Shown here: one piece after another, positions 52,532 through 61,573 of the stretch
Position numbering within the stretch: the stretch's first letter is position 1
Layout of the letters: every line of letters begins with the position of its first letter
From: an uncultured Armatimonadota bacterium
GTDB taxonomy: Bacteria > Armatimonadota > Fimbriimonadia > Fimbriimonadales > Fimbriimonadaceae
Length of the DNA stretch: 64,000 nt
Direction: 5' to 3'
Assembly: GCA_903833215.1 (NCBI GenBank)
Contig: CAILEM010000012.1
Span: forward strand, 24,771 to 88,770
Notes under the pieces: generated by a model
The model's input: the letters and a program-made list of their open reading frames with translations, nothing else
The model's database searches: none
Told to the model about the DNA's origin: nothing
Made by a program: the position numbers and the translations under genes

Positions 52532-53434
52532 CTAGAAGTTAGGGTTGCTGAGTGACTTATCGGGCACGAAGTAGAAGTTCGTGCCTGCGGGAGCGGGAAG
52601 GCTGCCACCGTTGGAAGACCACTGAAGACTCACGCCAGGACCAACCAGAAGTCCTGTGTGCATTTGATCGTTGATGCACTGCCAAGGTGGGGTACCCGTG
52701 GTGCGGTCAGGAGGAAGCGTGAGCTTGAATCCCTTGGCATGGGTGTCTTGCATCGTCACGTTGGCAAAGCCGTTGTGTCGTGCCTGCATGTTTGCTGTGC
52801 TGCACCGAGCATCGAGTCCCGTTGACAATGTCTTGGGAAGAACGAGGCCATTGAAGGACGAGCTTGCTTGGCCACCACCACCAGCCGCAAAACCGGCATC
52901 TGCGAGGAGAACGGAGTTCGCAACATCACCCCAAGAAGTCGCATTAGGGAACGGACCGTATGTATCACCTGTCGCTGTGGTTTGACCAAAAACCAAGAGC
53001 ACGTTCTTGTCATAGCCAAGAGGCGCGCCGGATGGGTCGATATTGAAGGGTGCGCCGCCGCTAGATGGCTTGAGATTTGTGCCGTCGGGGCAGTTAACGA
53101 TGGCACCGCTCTTCTCATAGGGGTAGAGAATGCCGTCCTGAGGAAGAAGCTTGGCGTTGCCCGCATCCGTAAACGTGAGTCCGAAATACCAGTAATGGGT
53201 GTTACTGAATGTGAAGCCACTTGGCGTGTTGTAGGATCCTATTGGGTAGGAGTCGTCGGCATCGCCTAAGTAAAGTTGGGCGGCGGTGCCCATCTGCTTC
53301 ACATTGCTCAAGCAAGAAGTTTTTTTCGCGGCAGCCTTGGCTTGGGCGAAAACGGGGAAGAGAATGGCAGCGAGAATAGCGATGATGGCAATTACCACCA
53401 AGAGCTCGATCAATGTGAATCCGATACGTCTCAT
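52532..53434 (-). CDS. Prepilin-type N-terminal methylation protein
   Basis: 300 residues. The leader is canonical: MRRIG, then [20 protein letters not shown], continuing [19 protein letters not shown], which is the exact consensus of the pseudopilin-like family abundant in Armatimonadota. The body follows [19 protein letters not shown] and ends with a region containing [18 protein letters not shown], the usual H-G-x-N-x-x-x-D-G-type tail. Probably anchored in the inner membrane or a surface filament component. No pilus genes nearby. Terminated by a strong hairpin. Confidence 0.9.
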   Translation of the reverse strand: MRRIGFTLIELLVVIAIIAILAAILFPVFAQAKAAAKKTSCLSNVKQMGTAAQLYLGDADDSYPIGSYNTPSGFTFSNTHYWYFGLTFTDAGNAKLLPQDGILYPYEKSGAIVNCPDGTNLKPSSGGAPFNIDPSGAPLGYDKNVLLVFGQTTATGDTYGPFPNATSWGDVANSVLLADAGFAAGGGGQASSSFNGLVLPKTLSTGLDARCSTANMQARHNGFANVTMQDTHAKGFKLTLPPDRTTGTPPWQCINDQMHTGLLVGPGVSLQWSSNGGSLPAPAGTNFYFVPDKSLSNPNF

Positions 53435-53600
53435 CGTGGACTTATCCTACGAGCGACTTTCAGTTTTAGTAGATCGACTTAAGGAACTACTGAACTTAGT
53501 GCTACCATATCGTGAAATTTAGTCGCACATTTCGTCGTTTTTTGCGTTTTCGCAGACGAATCGAAGGTCAGTGATTCGCCTTCAATTGTCGTCTGAGATG

Positions 53601-53605
53601 GGAGG
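53601..53605 (+). promoter_or_regulatory. Ribosome-binding site before an ATC start
   Basis: GGAGG lies 5 nt before ATC at 53611. No ATG, GTG or TTG in the right frame exists between the upstream stop at 53572 and 53710, whereas the DNA-binding domain begins well before 53710. Confidence 0.5.
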
Positions 53606-53610
53606 TTGTC

Positions 53611-54324
53611 ATCGAACTTAGGGAAAAAGGTAAATGGGATTGGGATCTCGTTTCGCGCAAATTCAAGGAACGACGCAAGCTTTTTGGTTGGTCCGTCGAT
53701 GAAGTCGCCATGCGTTCAGGTGTGTCTCGCGATACCGTAATGCGTGTCGAGAAGGGAAAACCATGTAGCGACAAGAGCTTTCATGCCCTTCGAGGAGCTT
53801 ACGCTCTATTCTCCGCCCAGTTGGTTCGACACCCGTCGGAGTCAGAGCACTTTTCTTCCTGTCATGAAGATCAGATTCGGTGGATGGCCGCGAATCACCG
53901 AGACCACAAGGGCCGCCCGGTCAAAGATATCGACTACAGCTTTGTCGACGATGCCGCCGAAAGGCGTCGCCGTGCGAACCTGGGTTACCAGCGATTCTTC
54001 ACCGGCTTCATTCGAAGCGAGTTGGCAGGTGGCGTGATGTCGAGCGGCATCATGGAGATCTATAAAACCAGCGCAATTGATCAGCACTTCGGCGAAGAGT
54101 TCATCTACTGCCTCTCTGGTGAAGCCATTATCCGAGTCGAAGGCGATCCTTGCCACCTCAAACCCGGCGACTCCATGGTTTTCGATGCGCTACTCCATCA
54201 CCAATACGCACCCGTAGACGGTTCCGAACTCCCCGCCACCATCCTCTTTGTCGTCGCAACACGTCCAGACGAAGCCAGCCGGGTCGACGCGACTTTGCCG
54301 AAGCGCGAGGAGTGGGGCGTTTAG
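53611..54324 (+). CDS. XRE-family regulator with cupin domain
   Basis: The first standard start (ATG 53710) would cut the helix-turn-helix in half. Reading from ATC at 53611, which has GGAGG at ideal spacing, gives a 237-residue protein with a complete XRE domain: LVSRKFKERRKLFGWSVDEV, MRSGVSRDTVMRVEKGKP. Residues ~110-225 form a cupin (HFGEEFIYCLSGEAIIRVEG, CHLKPGDSMVFDALLHHQYAP). Such proteins sense a small ligand and repress nearby or own genes. If translation starts at 53710 the protein would lack half its DNA-binding domain. Alternatives are a sequencing error or a real non-canonical start. The domain call is secure; the start is inferred. Confidence 0.75.
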   Translation: MELREKGKWDWDLVSRKFKERRKLFGWSVDEVAMRSGVSRDTVMRVEKGKPCSDKSFHALRGAYALFSAQLVRHPSESEHFSSCHEDQIRWMAANHRDHKGRPVKDIDYSFVDDAAERRRRANLGYQRFFTGFIRSELAGGVMSSGIMEIYKTSAIDQHFGEEFIYCLSGEAIIRVEGDPCHLKPGDSMVFDALLHHQYAPVDGSELPATILFVVATRPDEASRVDATLPKREEWGV

Positions 54325-54429
54325 GTCTGGCGCCCAAATCTCGCCGGAAATGCTTGAACGAGCAGGCAGATCGCTGAGAATTCATTTCCCCAATCCACCG
54401 TTTCATCGCCTCGTATGTAAACTGAGCTT

Positions 54430-54603
54430 ATGAGATTCAAGGTGATCACTAACGCAGGGGCGCAGTCAGGGTTTGTAGCCAATGTGCCATCCTTAGCTGG
54501 TTGTTGGTCGCAAGGTGCAACCCGTGAGGAAGCCATCGAAAATGTCCGCGAGGCGGCCCAAGGTTGGTTGGAATCACAGCAAGACAAGATCGAGCGACCC
54601 TAA
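54430..54603 (+). CDS. Orphan HicB-like antitoxin
   Basis: 57 residues: MRFKVITNAGAQSGFVANVP, then SLAGCWSQGATREEAIENVR and EAAQGWLES. This is the HicB/UPF0150 fold (strand pair, GC-x-SQG loop, TREEA helix). It lacks the C-terminal DNA-binding part found in longer HicB. No HicA toxin (dsRNA-binding-like ~60 residues) is seen on either side, so it is an orphan. A hairpin follows 12 nt after the stop. Confidence 0.75.
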   Translation: MRFKVITNAGAQSGFVANVPSLAGCWSQGATREEAIENVREAAQGWLESQQDKIERP

Positions 54604-54615
54604 ATCTTCATGTAC

Positions 54616-54634
54616 CGACCTTGCTCAAAGGTCG
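54616..54634 (+). terminator. Hairpin after the HicB-like gene
   Basis: CGACCTT (54616-54622) and AAGGTCG (54628-54634) form a 7-bp stem with a 5-nt loop shortly after the stop codon. Only a weak T-containing stretch follows (CAATCTCAATTT). Confidence 0.45.
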
Positions 54635-54644
54635 CAATCTCAAT

Positions 54645-54673
54645 TTGACTCAAGCCCCCCAATCTGGTAACCT
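54645..54673 (+). promoter_or_regulatory. Likely promoter of the tRNA region
   Basis: TTGACT (54645-54650) and TAACCT (54668-54673) are 17 bp apart and end 12 nt before the first tRNA-like sequence. The -35 is near consensus; the -10 is weak. Confidence 0.4.
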
Positions 54674-54685
54674 CAAAACCCAAAA

Positions 54686-54752
54686 GGGCGGTTAGCTCAG
54701 TGGTAGAGCGTCCCGGCACGCCGGGAATGTCGCAGGTTACGAAAACTAAATA
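54686..54752 (+). pseudogene. Degenerate tRNA copy
   Basis: Starts GGGCGGTTAGCTCAGTGG, matching the acceptor and D-arm of the following tRNA, but the anticodon stem-loop (TCCCG-GCACGC-CGGGA) has a 6-nt or shorter loop without the normal U33, and the T-arm has decayed (GTCGCAGGTTACGAAAAC). There is no pairing 3' acceptor strand before the next tRNA begins. Confidence 0.6.
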
Positions 54753-54754
54753 AT

Positions 54755-54829
54755 GGGCGGTTGGCTCAGTGGTAGAGCACTTCGTTCACACCGAAGGGGT
54801 CACAGGTTCGAATCCCGTACCGCCCACCA
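54755..54829 (+). tRNA. tRNA-Val (CAC)
   Basis: 75 nt. GGGCGGT pairs with ACCGCCC, followed by discriminator A and an encoded CCA. D-arm GCTCAGTGGTAGAGC; anticodon stem CTTCG/CGAAG with loop TTCACAC, giving anticodon CAC (reads GTG, valine); T-arm contains GGTTCGAATCC. All arms are complete. Confidence 0.92.
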
Positions 54830-54981
54830 TATTCAATGGACGTGTAGCTTTACACCGATGCGAATTCTAGTTGCTCGGTATCCTTTCCCGTCACCGCTAA
54901 TCCACAGCGGCTGCCGAGCTTCATCCGAAAGAATTTAGGCCCAAAAGCCCTATATCCGCATGCTTGATGGCCGCCCGCCGT

Positions 54982-57081
54982 TCACTTCACAGAGGGAGTG
55001 ACGCTGAAGATTTGTGACATCGGGCTCTCGAGCCCGGTGGAATTGACCGACTCCAGCGCGACTTGGTATGCCGTACCGTTTTTGAGTTTTGTGATCAGAT
55101 AGGGGCCCCTTGCGAGCACCCGGACGAGCGTCCATGGACCGAAGGTCGTTCGGATGAGCAGGTTGTATGTCAGTCCCTTCTCCGCTCGCCAATCGACGCG
55201 AATGGCGGCATTTTCAGCCGTGACCTTTACCCCGCCCGGCTGGGCTGGGACGAAGTCAGCTCCCGCAGTCCACGGGGTAACGCCTCGCTCGAATGCGCCG
55301 ATGTCCGGCGCGGAACCTAAGTAGCCGTTCGTATAGGGCGGAACGATCTGACCGGCGCGGATTGCAGGCGAGTTGGCGGTTAATGAATAATTCGCAAGCC
55401 CGGGCGAGACGAAAAGTGGGTCCACGCCTGGCAATAGGTTCGAGAGGACGGTTGCCCCGGTAAAGACGTCAAAGTAGCCATTGAAGATGTTGTTGACGAT
55501 CTGAGTCCCGGTGAAGTCGCCGCCACCGGCGATGCTTGGGTTGCCGGGAGGGTTCTCAACCGTATTGTTCAGGATCAAGTTATTTGGGCTCGGCGGATTC
55601 AGCCGAAACCCCTCAGGCATGTTGTAGATGAGGTTGTGATGAACGATATGGTTTGGTGATCCGTTGTCGAGGTAGATGCCTGACGTGATCTTACGACCGT
55701 TCACCGTCCTCGTCACGTTGGTGTCCCATGCATCGTGCGATCGGTTGTAAGCAATGACCGTCCCTTGGCCATCGGTTGACCAGCAGTAGGTCCCTCCCGT
55801 GTCCTGTGTCCACATCGAAAACTCGGAAAAGTCGTTGTGGGTAATCGTTCCCGCTGACAAAGAACGATTGAGTAGCCCGGCCCGGGCGGCCTCGGTAATG
55901 GTGTTGAAGGTGGCCGAGCTCTTGCTGCCCGCAATGCGGATGCCTGTACTATCGGTTCCCGCGTAGTCCACACCCCTGATGTAGCAGTTGGTGACCGAAT
56001 TGTTCGCGCCCAGAATCGTGACGCCGTTTCCCGCGGCATATCGAACCGTGCAGTCCTTCACGACGTTGCCAGTGCCGCCAACGACGATCCCGATATCGTC
56101 GCGTGTGTTCCATCCCGAGTCGATGACCGAGAAGTGGCACGAGTAACGGAATTGGCACCGGTCGACGATGCATCCGGTGCTGTTGTCCATCGAAAGACCG
56201 GTCGCTAGGAAATTGATTCCCTCGACGGAAACATACGAGCGGTTCGACAGATCGAATCCGAATTGGCGCCGTTTCGCCTCAACCAAGTGAGCTACGGGGG
56301 AATCGCTCTTGGTAGGCCACAGGTACAGATACCCGTTGCCGATCCACCATTCAGACGGAGCGCCAAGCGACTCCAGCGGCCCGCCCGTGAGGAAATACGG
56401 CGTCTGGGATATCGGCAAAAAGTCCGACGTATTGAGCAGCGGCGTGGCGAAAGTGATTTTCCCTGGGAGGTAATTGGTTACCGTTGCCGTCTGAGCGACC
56501 CAGGGTTCCCACGCCTCTTTTCCGCCCAGAAACCAAACGGTTGCTCCATTCCAAAACCCGGCAGGGCTCGGAAGATTCGGATCCACAATCTGGACTCCGT
56601 TGGTGCCGGCCGCTGCGCTCGCAAACGTGGGCCTCATCGGGTCGAGACCCGTGTGGGGCCATCGCGCCGCGTTCATCATCTGCCCGTCAACCAGCACCTG
56701 ATCGTCGCCTCGCCCCAAAGCCCATTTCATCGGGGCGCGATAAATGGACCCGCTATATTTCTTCCAGCCGGACACGACGTCGGCACCATCGATGGTGACG
56801 GGACCGATCGTGCGAAACACGATCGGCGAGCTCGGCGTGCCCGAATGCGCCGGACGCACCGTTTCGTGATACACCCCTTTTTGGATGAACACAACATCCC
56901 CAGCGACGGCGAGAGAAGCCGCCTTCTGGATCGTAGCGAACGGCGCGCTCGCTTTTCCCGAGTTCGAATCGGAGCCGCGCGACCAAACATAGTAATGAGT
57001 AGCCCCCGCCAGCCGAACTCCAGCGCAGATCAGAGTGGCGACAGACGCGATTGTCACGCAGATGAAACGAGACGCAGACAT
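54982..57081 (-). CDS. Exported parallel beta-helix protein with C-terminal Fn3-like domain
   Basis: 699 residues. A signal peptide (SRFICVTIASVATLICAGVR) precedes YYVWSRGSDSNSGKASAPFA, the start of DUF1565/pectate-lyase-like proteins. Residues ~260-560 are right-handed beta-helix turns (VVKDCTVRYAAGNGVTILGA, NNSVTNCYIRGVDYAG, NHIVHHNLIYNM, NLILNNTVENPPG), ending ANSPAIRAGQ and APDIGAFE. The last ~90 residues (PGGVKVTAENAAIRVDW to YQVALESVNSTGLESP) form a fibronectin type III-like domain. It is probably a surface or secreted polysaccharide-binding or lyase protein. Monocistronic. Confidence 0.87.
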   Translation of the reverse strand: MSASRFICVTIASVATLICAGVRLAGATHYYVWSRGSDSNSGKASAPFATIQKAASLAVAGDVVFIQKGVYHETVRPAHSGTPSSPIVFRTIGPVTIDGADVVSGWKKYSGSIYRAPMKWALGRGDDQVLVDGQMMNAARWPHTGLDPMRPTFASAAAGTNGVQIVDPNLPSPAGFWNGATVWFLGGKEAWEPWVAQTATVTNYLPGKITFATPLLNTSDFLPISQTPYFLTGGPLESLGAPSEWWIGNGYLYLWPTKSDSPVAHLVEAKRRQFGFDLSNRSYVSVEGINFLATGLSMDNSTGCIVDRCQFRYSCHFSVIDSGWNTRDDIGIVVGGTGNVVKDCTVRYAAGNGVTILGANNSVTNCYIRGVDYAGTDSTGIRIAGSKSSATFNTITEAARAGLLNRSLSAGTITHNDFSEFSMWTQDTGGTYCWSTDGQGTVIAYNRSHDAWDTNVTRTVNGRKITSGIYLDNGSPNHIVHHNLIYNMPEGFRLNPPSPNNLILNNTVENPPGNPSIAGGGDFTGTQIVNNIFNGYFDVFTGATVLSNLLPGVDPLFVSPGLANYSLTANSPAIRAGQIVPPYTNGYLGSAPDIGAFERGVTPWTAGADFVPAQPGGVKVTAENAAIRVDWRAEKGLTYNLLIRTTFGPWTLVRVLARGPYLITKLKNGTAYQVALESVNSTGLESPMSQIFSVTPSVK

Positions 57082-57422
57082 TTCTAACCTAAGCCCGGGT
57101 TGATGTTACCCACCAGTTGGCTTGAGGCTGCTCCGGCTTAATCGCCAGTCTTGTTGGTTCGATGCCGGTTTGCGAATTGCGCGCACCCGCCTCAAGCAAA
57201 GGTACGACAATGGAAACAGCTTGGCCGCCATCCTAAACGAGTATACAGGAGTGTAAAAGTGCAATTGCTGCATGCCTATTTGGTTAGTTTTTGGGAATCG
57301 ACAGGTGGATCTTACATTGGCGTGACAGAACATCTTTACATCGGAATTTCTTAATTAATGCTTAATCTGCATTTAGGTGTTGGATAGTGTACATTCAGTC
57401 TGAAGGAGAACCAAAAAGTAAC
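57082..57422. other. Divergent intergenic region
   Basis: 340 bp between the beta-helix gene and the exported pair on the plus strand. No gene. It is more AT-rich from 57230 on. A promoter for the plus-strand pair should lie here, but I cannot fix it. GAAGGAG at 57401-57407 is about 15 nt before the likely start. Confidence 0.4.
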
Positions 57423-58091
57423 ATGAAGCTAATCCTATCTATAATGCTTGTCCTCTCAAGCTGCTCTTGCCTTTTCGCCCAGTCTGCGAGTGGATCGCTC
57501 AACACGAACTCAGTGACATACGCGGGAGCGACATTCAGTATTGTCGGTAACTGGGTGTGGAATGGAAGCCAAAGTGGGGACGGAGACAACGGTTATATAA
57601 TCCAAAATGGCATGGGATCAGTTGCCGGATGGGAAATCGACTCCTATGCGCCGGGGCCCAACAGCTCGTCGGCAAACTCGAGCATCGCAATCGATTTCTA
57701 CCTTCAAGGCAATTTCTCGGGTCCCTACTCGTCTGCGCCCACCGGCCTCTCGTACTCCTCGTCCAAGGATGAGTCATCTTTGTCTTACTCAGTGAATCAC
57801 GTAACTGGCGGATGCGCTTCTGCCACGGCCACGACTGCTAACACGACTTGCCCGTCGAGTTGCGGCGTCGGTTCCAATTACCCGTCGGCAAGCGATTTCT
57901 CGAATACACCGTCGGGTTCCGTGCCGGGTAATCCTTGGATGGGAGCCAACAATACATGGTCGTTCAGCTACTACATCTACTCGAACAGAATGACGGCGTC
58001 GGGGAACTTGAGTCATCCGACCAGCCACAACAAGGACGACGCTGGCGAAGGGAACTGCAATATTTGGTTTGAACTTTCGTGGGTTGACTGA
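57423..58091 (+). CDS. Exported Ser/Gly/Asn-rich protein
   Basis: The ATG at 57423 gives a typical signal peptide (MKLILSIMLVLSSCSCLFAQ); an upstream start at 57387 would add 12 polar residues. The mature ~200 residues are rich in Ser, Gly, Asn and aromatic residues (TYAGATFSIVGNWVWNGSQS, NTWSFSYYIYSNRM), with four or more Cys including CPSSCG, which suggests disulfides and a secreted beta-sandwich. No family recognised. It is 47 bp upstream of a larger exported protein and probably co-transcribed. Confidence 0.6.
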   Translation: MKLILSIMLVLSSCSCLFAQSASGSLNTNSVTYAGATFSIVGNWVWNGSQSGDGDNGYIIQNGMGSVAGWEIDSYAPGPNSSSANSSIAIDFYLQGNFSGPYSSAPTGLSYSSSKDESSLSYSVNHVTGGCASATATTANTTCPSSCGVGSNYPSASDFSNTPSGSVPGNPWMGANNTWSFSYYIYSNRMTASGNLSHPTSHNKDDAGEGNCNIWFELSWVD

Positions 58092-58138
58092 AACGCGGGA
58101 AAGGTCATACGTGACTTAACGAAGGCGGTCAAGGCAAC

Positions 58139-60247
58139 ATGCTTCTTTACGCAATCGCGATATCGGTATATGCGCTCGGCAGAAGTGACTCACCAAGCCG
58201 GGTGGAACCGGCTGGCTTGGTCTTGGCGAAGTTGGCGCAAGAATTGGGACGGCGCGTTTCTGTCGCCCCAACGCTCGCTAGGAACCTCATCTTCCTTGTC
58301 AGGCATGAAAGCAAACCTGACGAGGCGATAGCTGATGTGGCAAAAGCCCTTCACGCTTCCGTGACACAACAGGGCGAGACCCTTAGGATAACCCGGACGC
58401 AGACTGACAAGAGTACATTCGAGGTCACGCGGACTGCGGAGAGGGCTCGCTGGATTCGGCATCGGCTTGAAACTGTCGAGATTTACCGGTCAAAGCACAG
58501 GACGGATTCCGCTGGCGATGCCGTCGTCGCAGAGATTATGCGGCAAGCCGATGTCGCCGACCGACTTGCTAGGGGCCTCGCCGTACCGGAGGCAAACTTT
58601 GCGACCGAACTCCTGCCCTCTGAAGCGCTGCTCTGGAATCTCATAAAGCGGATCGGTGTTGATAAAGTCGCCGCTGTACCCACCTGGTCGACAATAGTCT
58701 GGGAAGACCAACCCGCTGGAGGATCAGAGCCACTGCCGAATCATGACGATCTCGTCAATAAGTGCCTCGACGAATTTCGAAAACTGGGACAGCCGCCCCT
58801 ATCAGAGAGAGTGAGGGTGCAACTTCCGCGGCTGGGAATGACCGAGTTTTTCCGCGGTTGGGGAGAAGAGCGGCAGTCCCCTCACAAGCTTCGGCTGATG
58901 GAGCGAGCCGAGGATGGCCTGATCACATTCTCATTGACTGGATATGATCGGAAGGGTGCCCAGATACTTTTCGCAGCCGAGCATGCTTCCCCGGGTGAAA
59001 TACTGCGTTTCCCTACCTCCATTGCAGCACCGTATCTGAAGGATCCGAAAGGAGTCTGGGTTTCGCTGCCCTTGGTGGACATGTCCCCAACCAAGTTTAA
59101 ACGGCTATTGCCCAACAATCCGATGCCGGATTGGATGCTAAACGCCGACAAAACAGAACCGATGAACCTATTCGTCGCGGATGCTTTGACAAAACTGGCG
59201 GACCTTGATCGAAGCGCATGCTTCACGATCAACGTTTCCGATGGAATTTGGCAGGATGTGGCGGGCAGTGTGGTTGATAAAAGACTGAACGTTGATGCGC
59301 TGAAGGCCCTTTTTAAGGAATGGTCTCTTTACGAGGAAGTACGGGAATCAGGAAGCGTAGTATGGAGGTCACGAGTAAATATCGATGGGTCTGGCGACCA
59401 GGCAGATCGGCGCGCACTGGCAACCTTGGCTCGTACGGTTGCACGGACGGGCACGATTAACTTACGGTCGATGGCAGCGTTTGCTGCAACGGCGGCACCC
59501 CATCGGACGGCACTCACAAACATTTGGATGTACGGAATCCTGGATTCGCCCGCCGTTCACCAGCAGGCAGGGTATGCCCAATACTCCATCTACCGGCTAC
59601 TTGGCGGGATGAGGCAATCAGCTTGGGACGTCCTCACAGAAGGTTCCACAATTACCGCCGATCGGGCTGGAGTCTCCGAAAGTCTCAGAGATGTGATTGA
59701 AGAGGAGTACGAGCCAGTTCGCGGAGATGAAGCCTTCTCGGATTTGTACCAACACGCGAATGAATTGTTCGAGACAGAATCGTTCGGCGAAACCCGAATC
59801 AGCTTCGCTAACCGCTCCAGCAAGGTTATCGGCATCCTGAACAACGGAATTCGACGCCCACGTTGGGGTGACGCAGCGCATCCCGGCGGGTTACTTTCTG
59901 CTGGCTTGATAAGACTTCGAGGGCTAGGCAAACTAGCGACGACCCGAGAGCAGTTCGAATCAGCACTTGTCGCTAGCGGCGCCAAGGTAGCCTTGGGAAC
60001 ACGAACCAAAATAACGGTTGTCGTTTCTCTGCCCCACGGTCTTTTCTTTAGTGAAGAAGGTGGTGAAGAGATCGCGCCAATGACGGACTTTCGCGAATTT
60101 GCGGCATTGACCGAAGCTTCGAGGGCCGCAATCTGGGAGAGAATGGTTCAGGACATGCAGAATGGCCGAATCTCCGCAACTTCCAAAGAGTCGACGACGA
60201 AGGGATCATTGAATTTGCCGCTCTCGAATCCGCCGCCATCAAAGTAG
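58139..60247 (+). CDS. Large exported protein with STN-like N-terminal domain
   Basis: 702 residues. A short hydrophobic N-terminus (LLYAIAISVYALG) suggests export. Residues ~25-90 resemble a secretin/TonB short N-terminal (STN) domain: LAKLAQELGRRVSVAPTLAR, then EAIADVAKALHASVTQQGET. The remainder has no recognised domain; it is mixed alpha/beta, charged and without further membrane segments, and ends in a Ser/Pro-rich tail. There is no beta-barrel C-terminus that would make it a secretin or receptor. It follows the small exported gene by 47 bp. Function unknown. Confidence 0.6.
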   Translation: MLLYAIAISVYALGRSDSPSRVEPAGLVLAKLAQELGRRVSVAPTLARNLIFLVRHESKPDEAIADVAKALHASVTQQGETLRITRTQTDKSTFEVTRTAERARWIRHRLETVEIYRSKHRTDSAGDAVVAEIMRQADVADRLARGLAVPEANFATELLPSEALLWNLIKRIGVDKVAAVPTWSTIVWEDQPAGGSEPLPNHDDLVNKCLDEFRKLGQPPLSERVRVQLPRLGMTEFFRGWGEERQSPHKLRLMERAEDGLITFSLTGYDRKGAQILFAAEHASPGEILRFPTSIAAPYLKDPKGVWVSLPLVDMSPTKFKRLLPNNPMPDWMLNADKTEPMNLFVADALTKLADLDRSACFTINVSDGIWQDVAGSVVDKRLNVDALKALFKEWSLYEEVRESGSVVWRSRVNIDGSGDQADRRALATLARTVARTGTINLRSMAAFAATAAPHRTALTNIWMYGILDSPAVHQQAGYAQYSIYRLLGGMRQSAWDVLTEGSTITADRAGVSESLRDVIEEEYEPVRGDEAFSDLYQHANELFETESFGETRISFANRSSKVIGILNNGIRRPRWGDAAHPGGLLSAGLIRLRGLGKLATTREQFESALVASGAKVALGTRTKITVVVSLPHGLFFSEEGGEEIAPMTDFREFAALTEASRAAIWERMVQDMQNGRISATSKESTTKGSLNLPLSNPPPSK

Positions 60248-60722
60248 CACCAACCGAGGGCCCGATCGGAGACCGTGCGTAGGTAGGGCAAAGAACGGCC
60301 GAAACTAGGTTGCCTGAGTGCCTTCGGCCACCACTGCTTTAACGACTCTTCCTGGTCCCGATGCTGCTACTTGATCTGATATGTGATTCGGAAATCCAAC
60401 GACAGGTTATCGACATCGCGACCTGAGGTACATCAATCGTTGAGACCGGCTGCCTGGTCTTCGTAGCTCAATTGTCTATCAGAGGGGAGAGAAAACGTGC
60501 GACATCCAGATACGTCTGTAAACTCGAATTCCTTGCGGCGAACCTGGTATCTATTCGTCCACCCCGAAGGCTCCTACCTGCCGCCACCTATAGCGACATC
60601 TGGGTTTCACACAGATGAGCCTATCACTTGATCGGGTCAAAAATTGGCCTCTACGCCATTCGTGGGAGCATCAGAAGGCTATCAATAGCTTTCCCCGCAG
60701 ACCCTTGACCCCCCAAAAAAAC
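60248..60722. other. Intergenic region between convergent genes
   Basis: 475 bp, no supportable gene. A stretch near 60460 (TCTTCGTAGCTCAATTG) resembles a tRNA D-arm, but no acceptor or anticodon arm can be built. A run of C and A (CCCCCCAAAAAAA, 60711-60723) borders the end of the ABC permease gene and reads as T7 on its strand right after the stop. Confidence 0.4.
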
Positions 60723-61571
60723 TCACTTGATACCAGTAATCGAAATTCCCTTGATGAACTGTTTTTGGCAGAAGAAGAAGACCACCAGCACTGGCAAGAT
60801 CACGATGCTTGTTGCGGCCATGAGCAGGTTCCATTGGGTGCCGCCGGCTTTGCTGTGGTAGAACTCCAGACCGAGGGAGAGGGTGAATGTCTCTTGGCGC
60901 AATAGGTAGATGAGCGGGCCGAGGAAGTCGTTCCAGGTTCCCATGAACGAGAATAGGGCAACCACGGCAAGGGCTGGTTTGCAGAGGGGGAGGATGATGG
61001 ATTGGAAGATCTTCCATTCTCCAGCGCCGTCGATCGTAGCCGCCTCCGAAAGCTCAAACGGAATCGTTTTGAAGAACTGCCTCAACAAGAAGATCGAAAA
61101 TGCGCTTCCGAACCAGGCCGGAACCCACAGCGGGCGGTAAGTGCCGATCCAATCGAGGTGCTTAAAGATGGTGAACGTAGGAACCATCATCACCGGGAAC
61201 GGAACCATCATCGTTGCCAACGTAATCCCGAAAATAAGGTCTCGCCCCCACCAACGGAGCCGGGCAAACGAGTAGGCAACGATCGAGTTGGAGACCACGG
61301 TTCCGATCACAACGAGAATCGCCAGCATCACCGTGTTCTGGGCATAAATGAGAAATGGAATGTAGCCGACCTTATCCGACCCATAGTTGACGGCTTCCCA
61401 GAAGTTGCCGAATTCAAACTTGCTGGGAATCCATACCGGCGGCTGCTTCATCGTCTCGCTAATCGGCTTTACCGCCGTATCCAGAAGCCAAAGAAACGGG
61501 AAGATGAACACGCAGGACAACGTCACCAGAGCGAAGTGAGTCAAGGTGGTATTGAGTTTCTTTTTGTTCAT
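60723..61571 (-). CDS. Carbohydrate ABC transporter permease (MalG type)
   Basis: 282 residues from the ATG at 61571; the frame extends to 61658 but would overlap the upstream permease and lacks family features. Six membrane helices. The cytoplasmic EAA loop, contacting the ATPase, is EAATIDGAGEWKIFQSIILP at about residue 195. Family CUT1, importing oligosaccharides. Third gene of the binding protein-permease-permease operon; overlap-free (3 bp gap). Confidence 0.93.
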   Translation of the reverse strand: MNKKKLNTTLTHFALVTLSCVFIFPFLWLLDTAVKPISETMKQPPVWIPSKFEFGNFWEAVNYGSDKVGYIPFLIYAQNTVMLAILVVIGTVVSNSIVAYSFARLRWWGRDLIFGITLATMMVPFPVMMVPTFTIFKHLDWIGTYRPLWVPAWFGSAFSIFLLRQFFKTIPFELSEAATIDGAGEWKIFQSIILPLCKPALAVVALFSFMGTWNDFLGPLIYLLRQETFTLSLGLEFYHSKAGGTQWNLLMAATSIVILPVLVVFFFCQKQFIKGISITGIK

Positions 61572-61573
61572 GA

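Noticed and set aside
60440..60540. tRNA-like D-arm sequence near 60460
   Set aside because: No acceptor stem, anticodon stem or T-loop can be paired around it.
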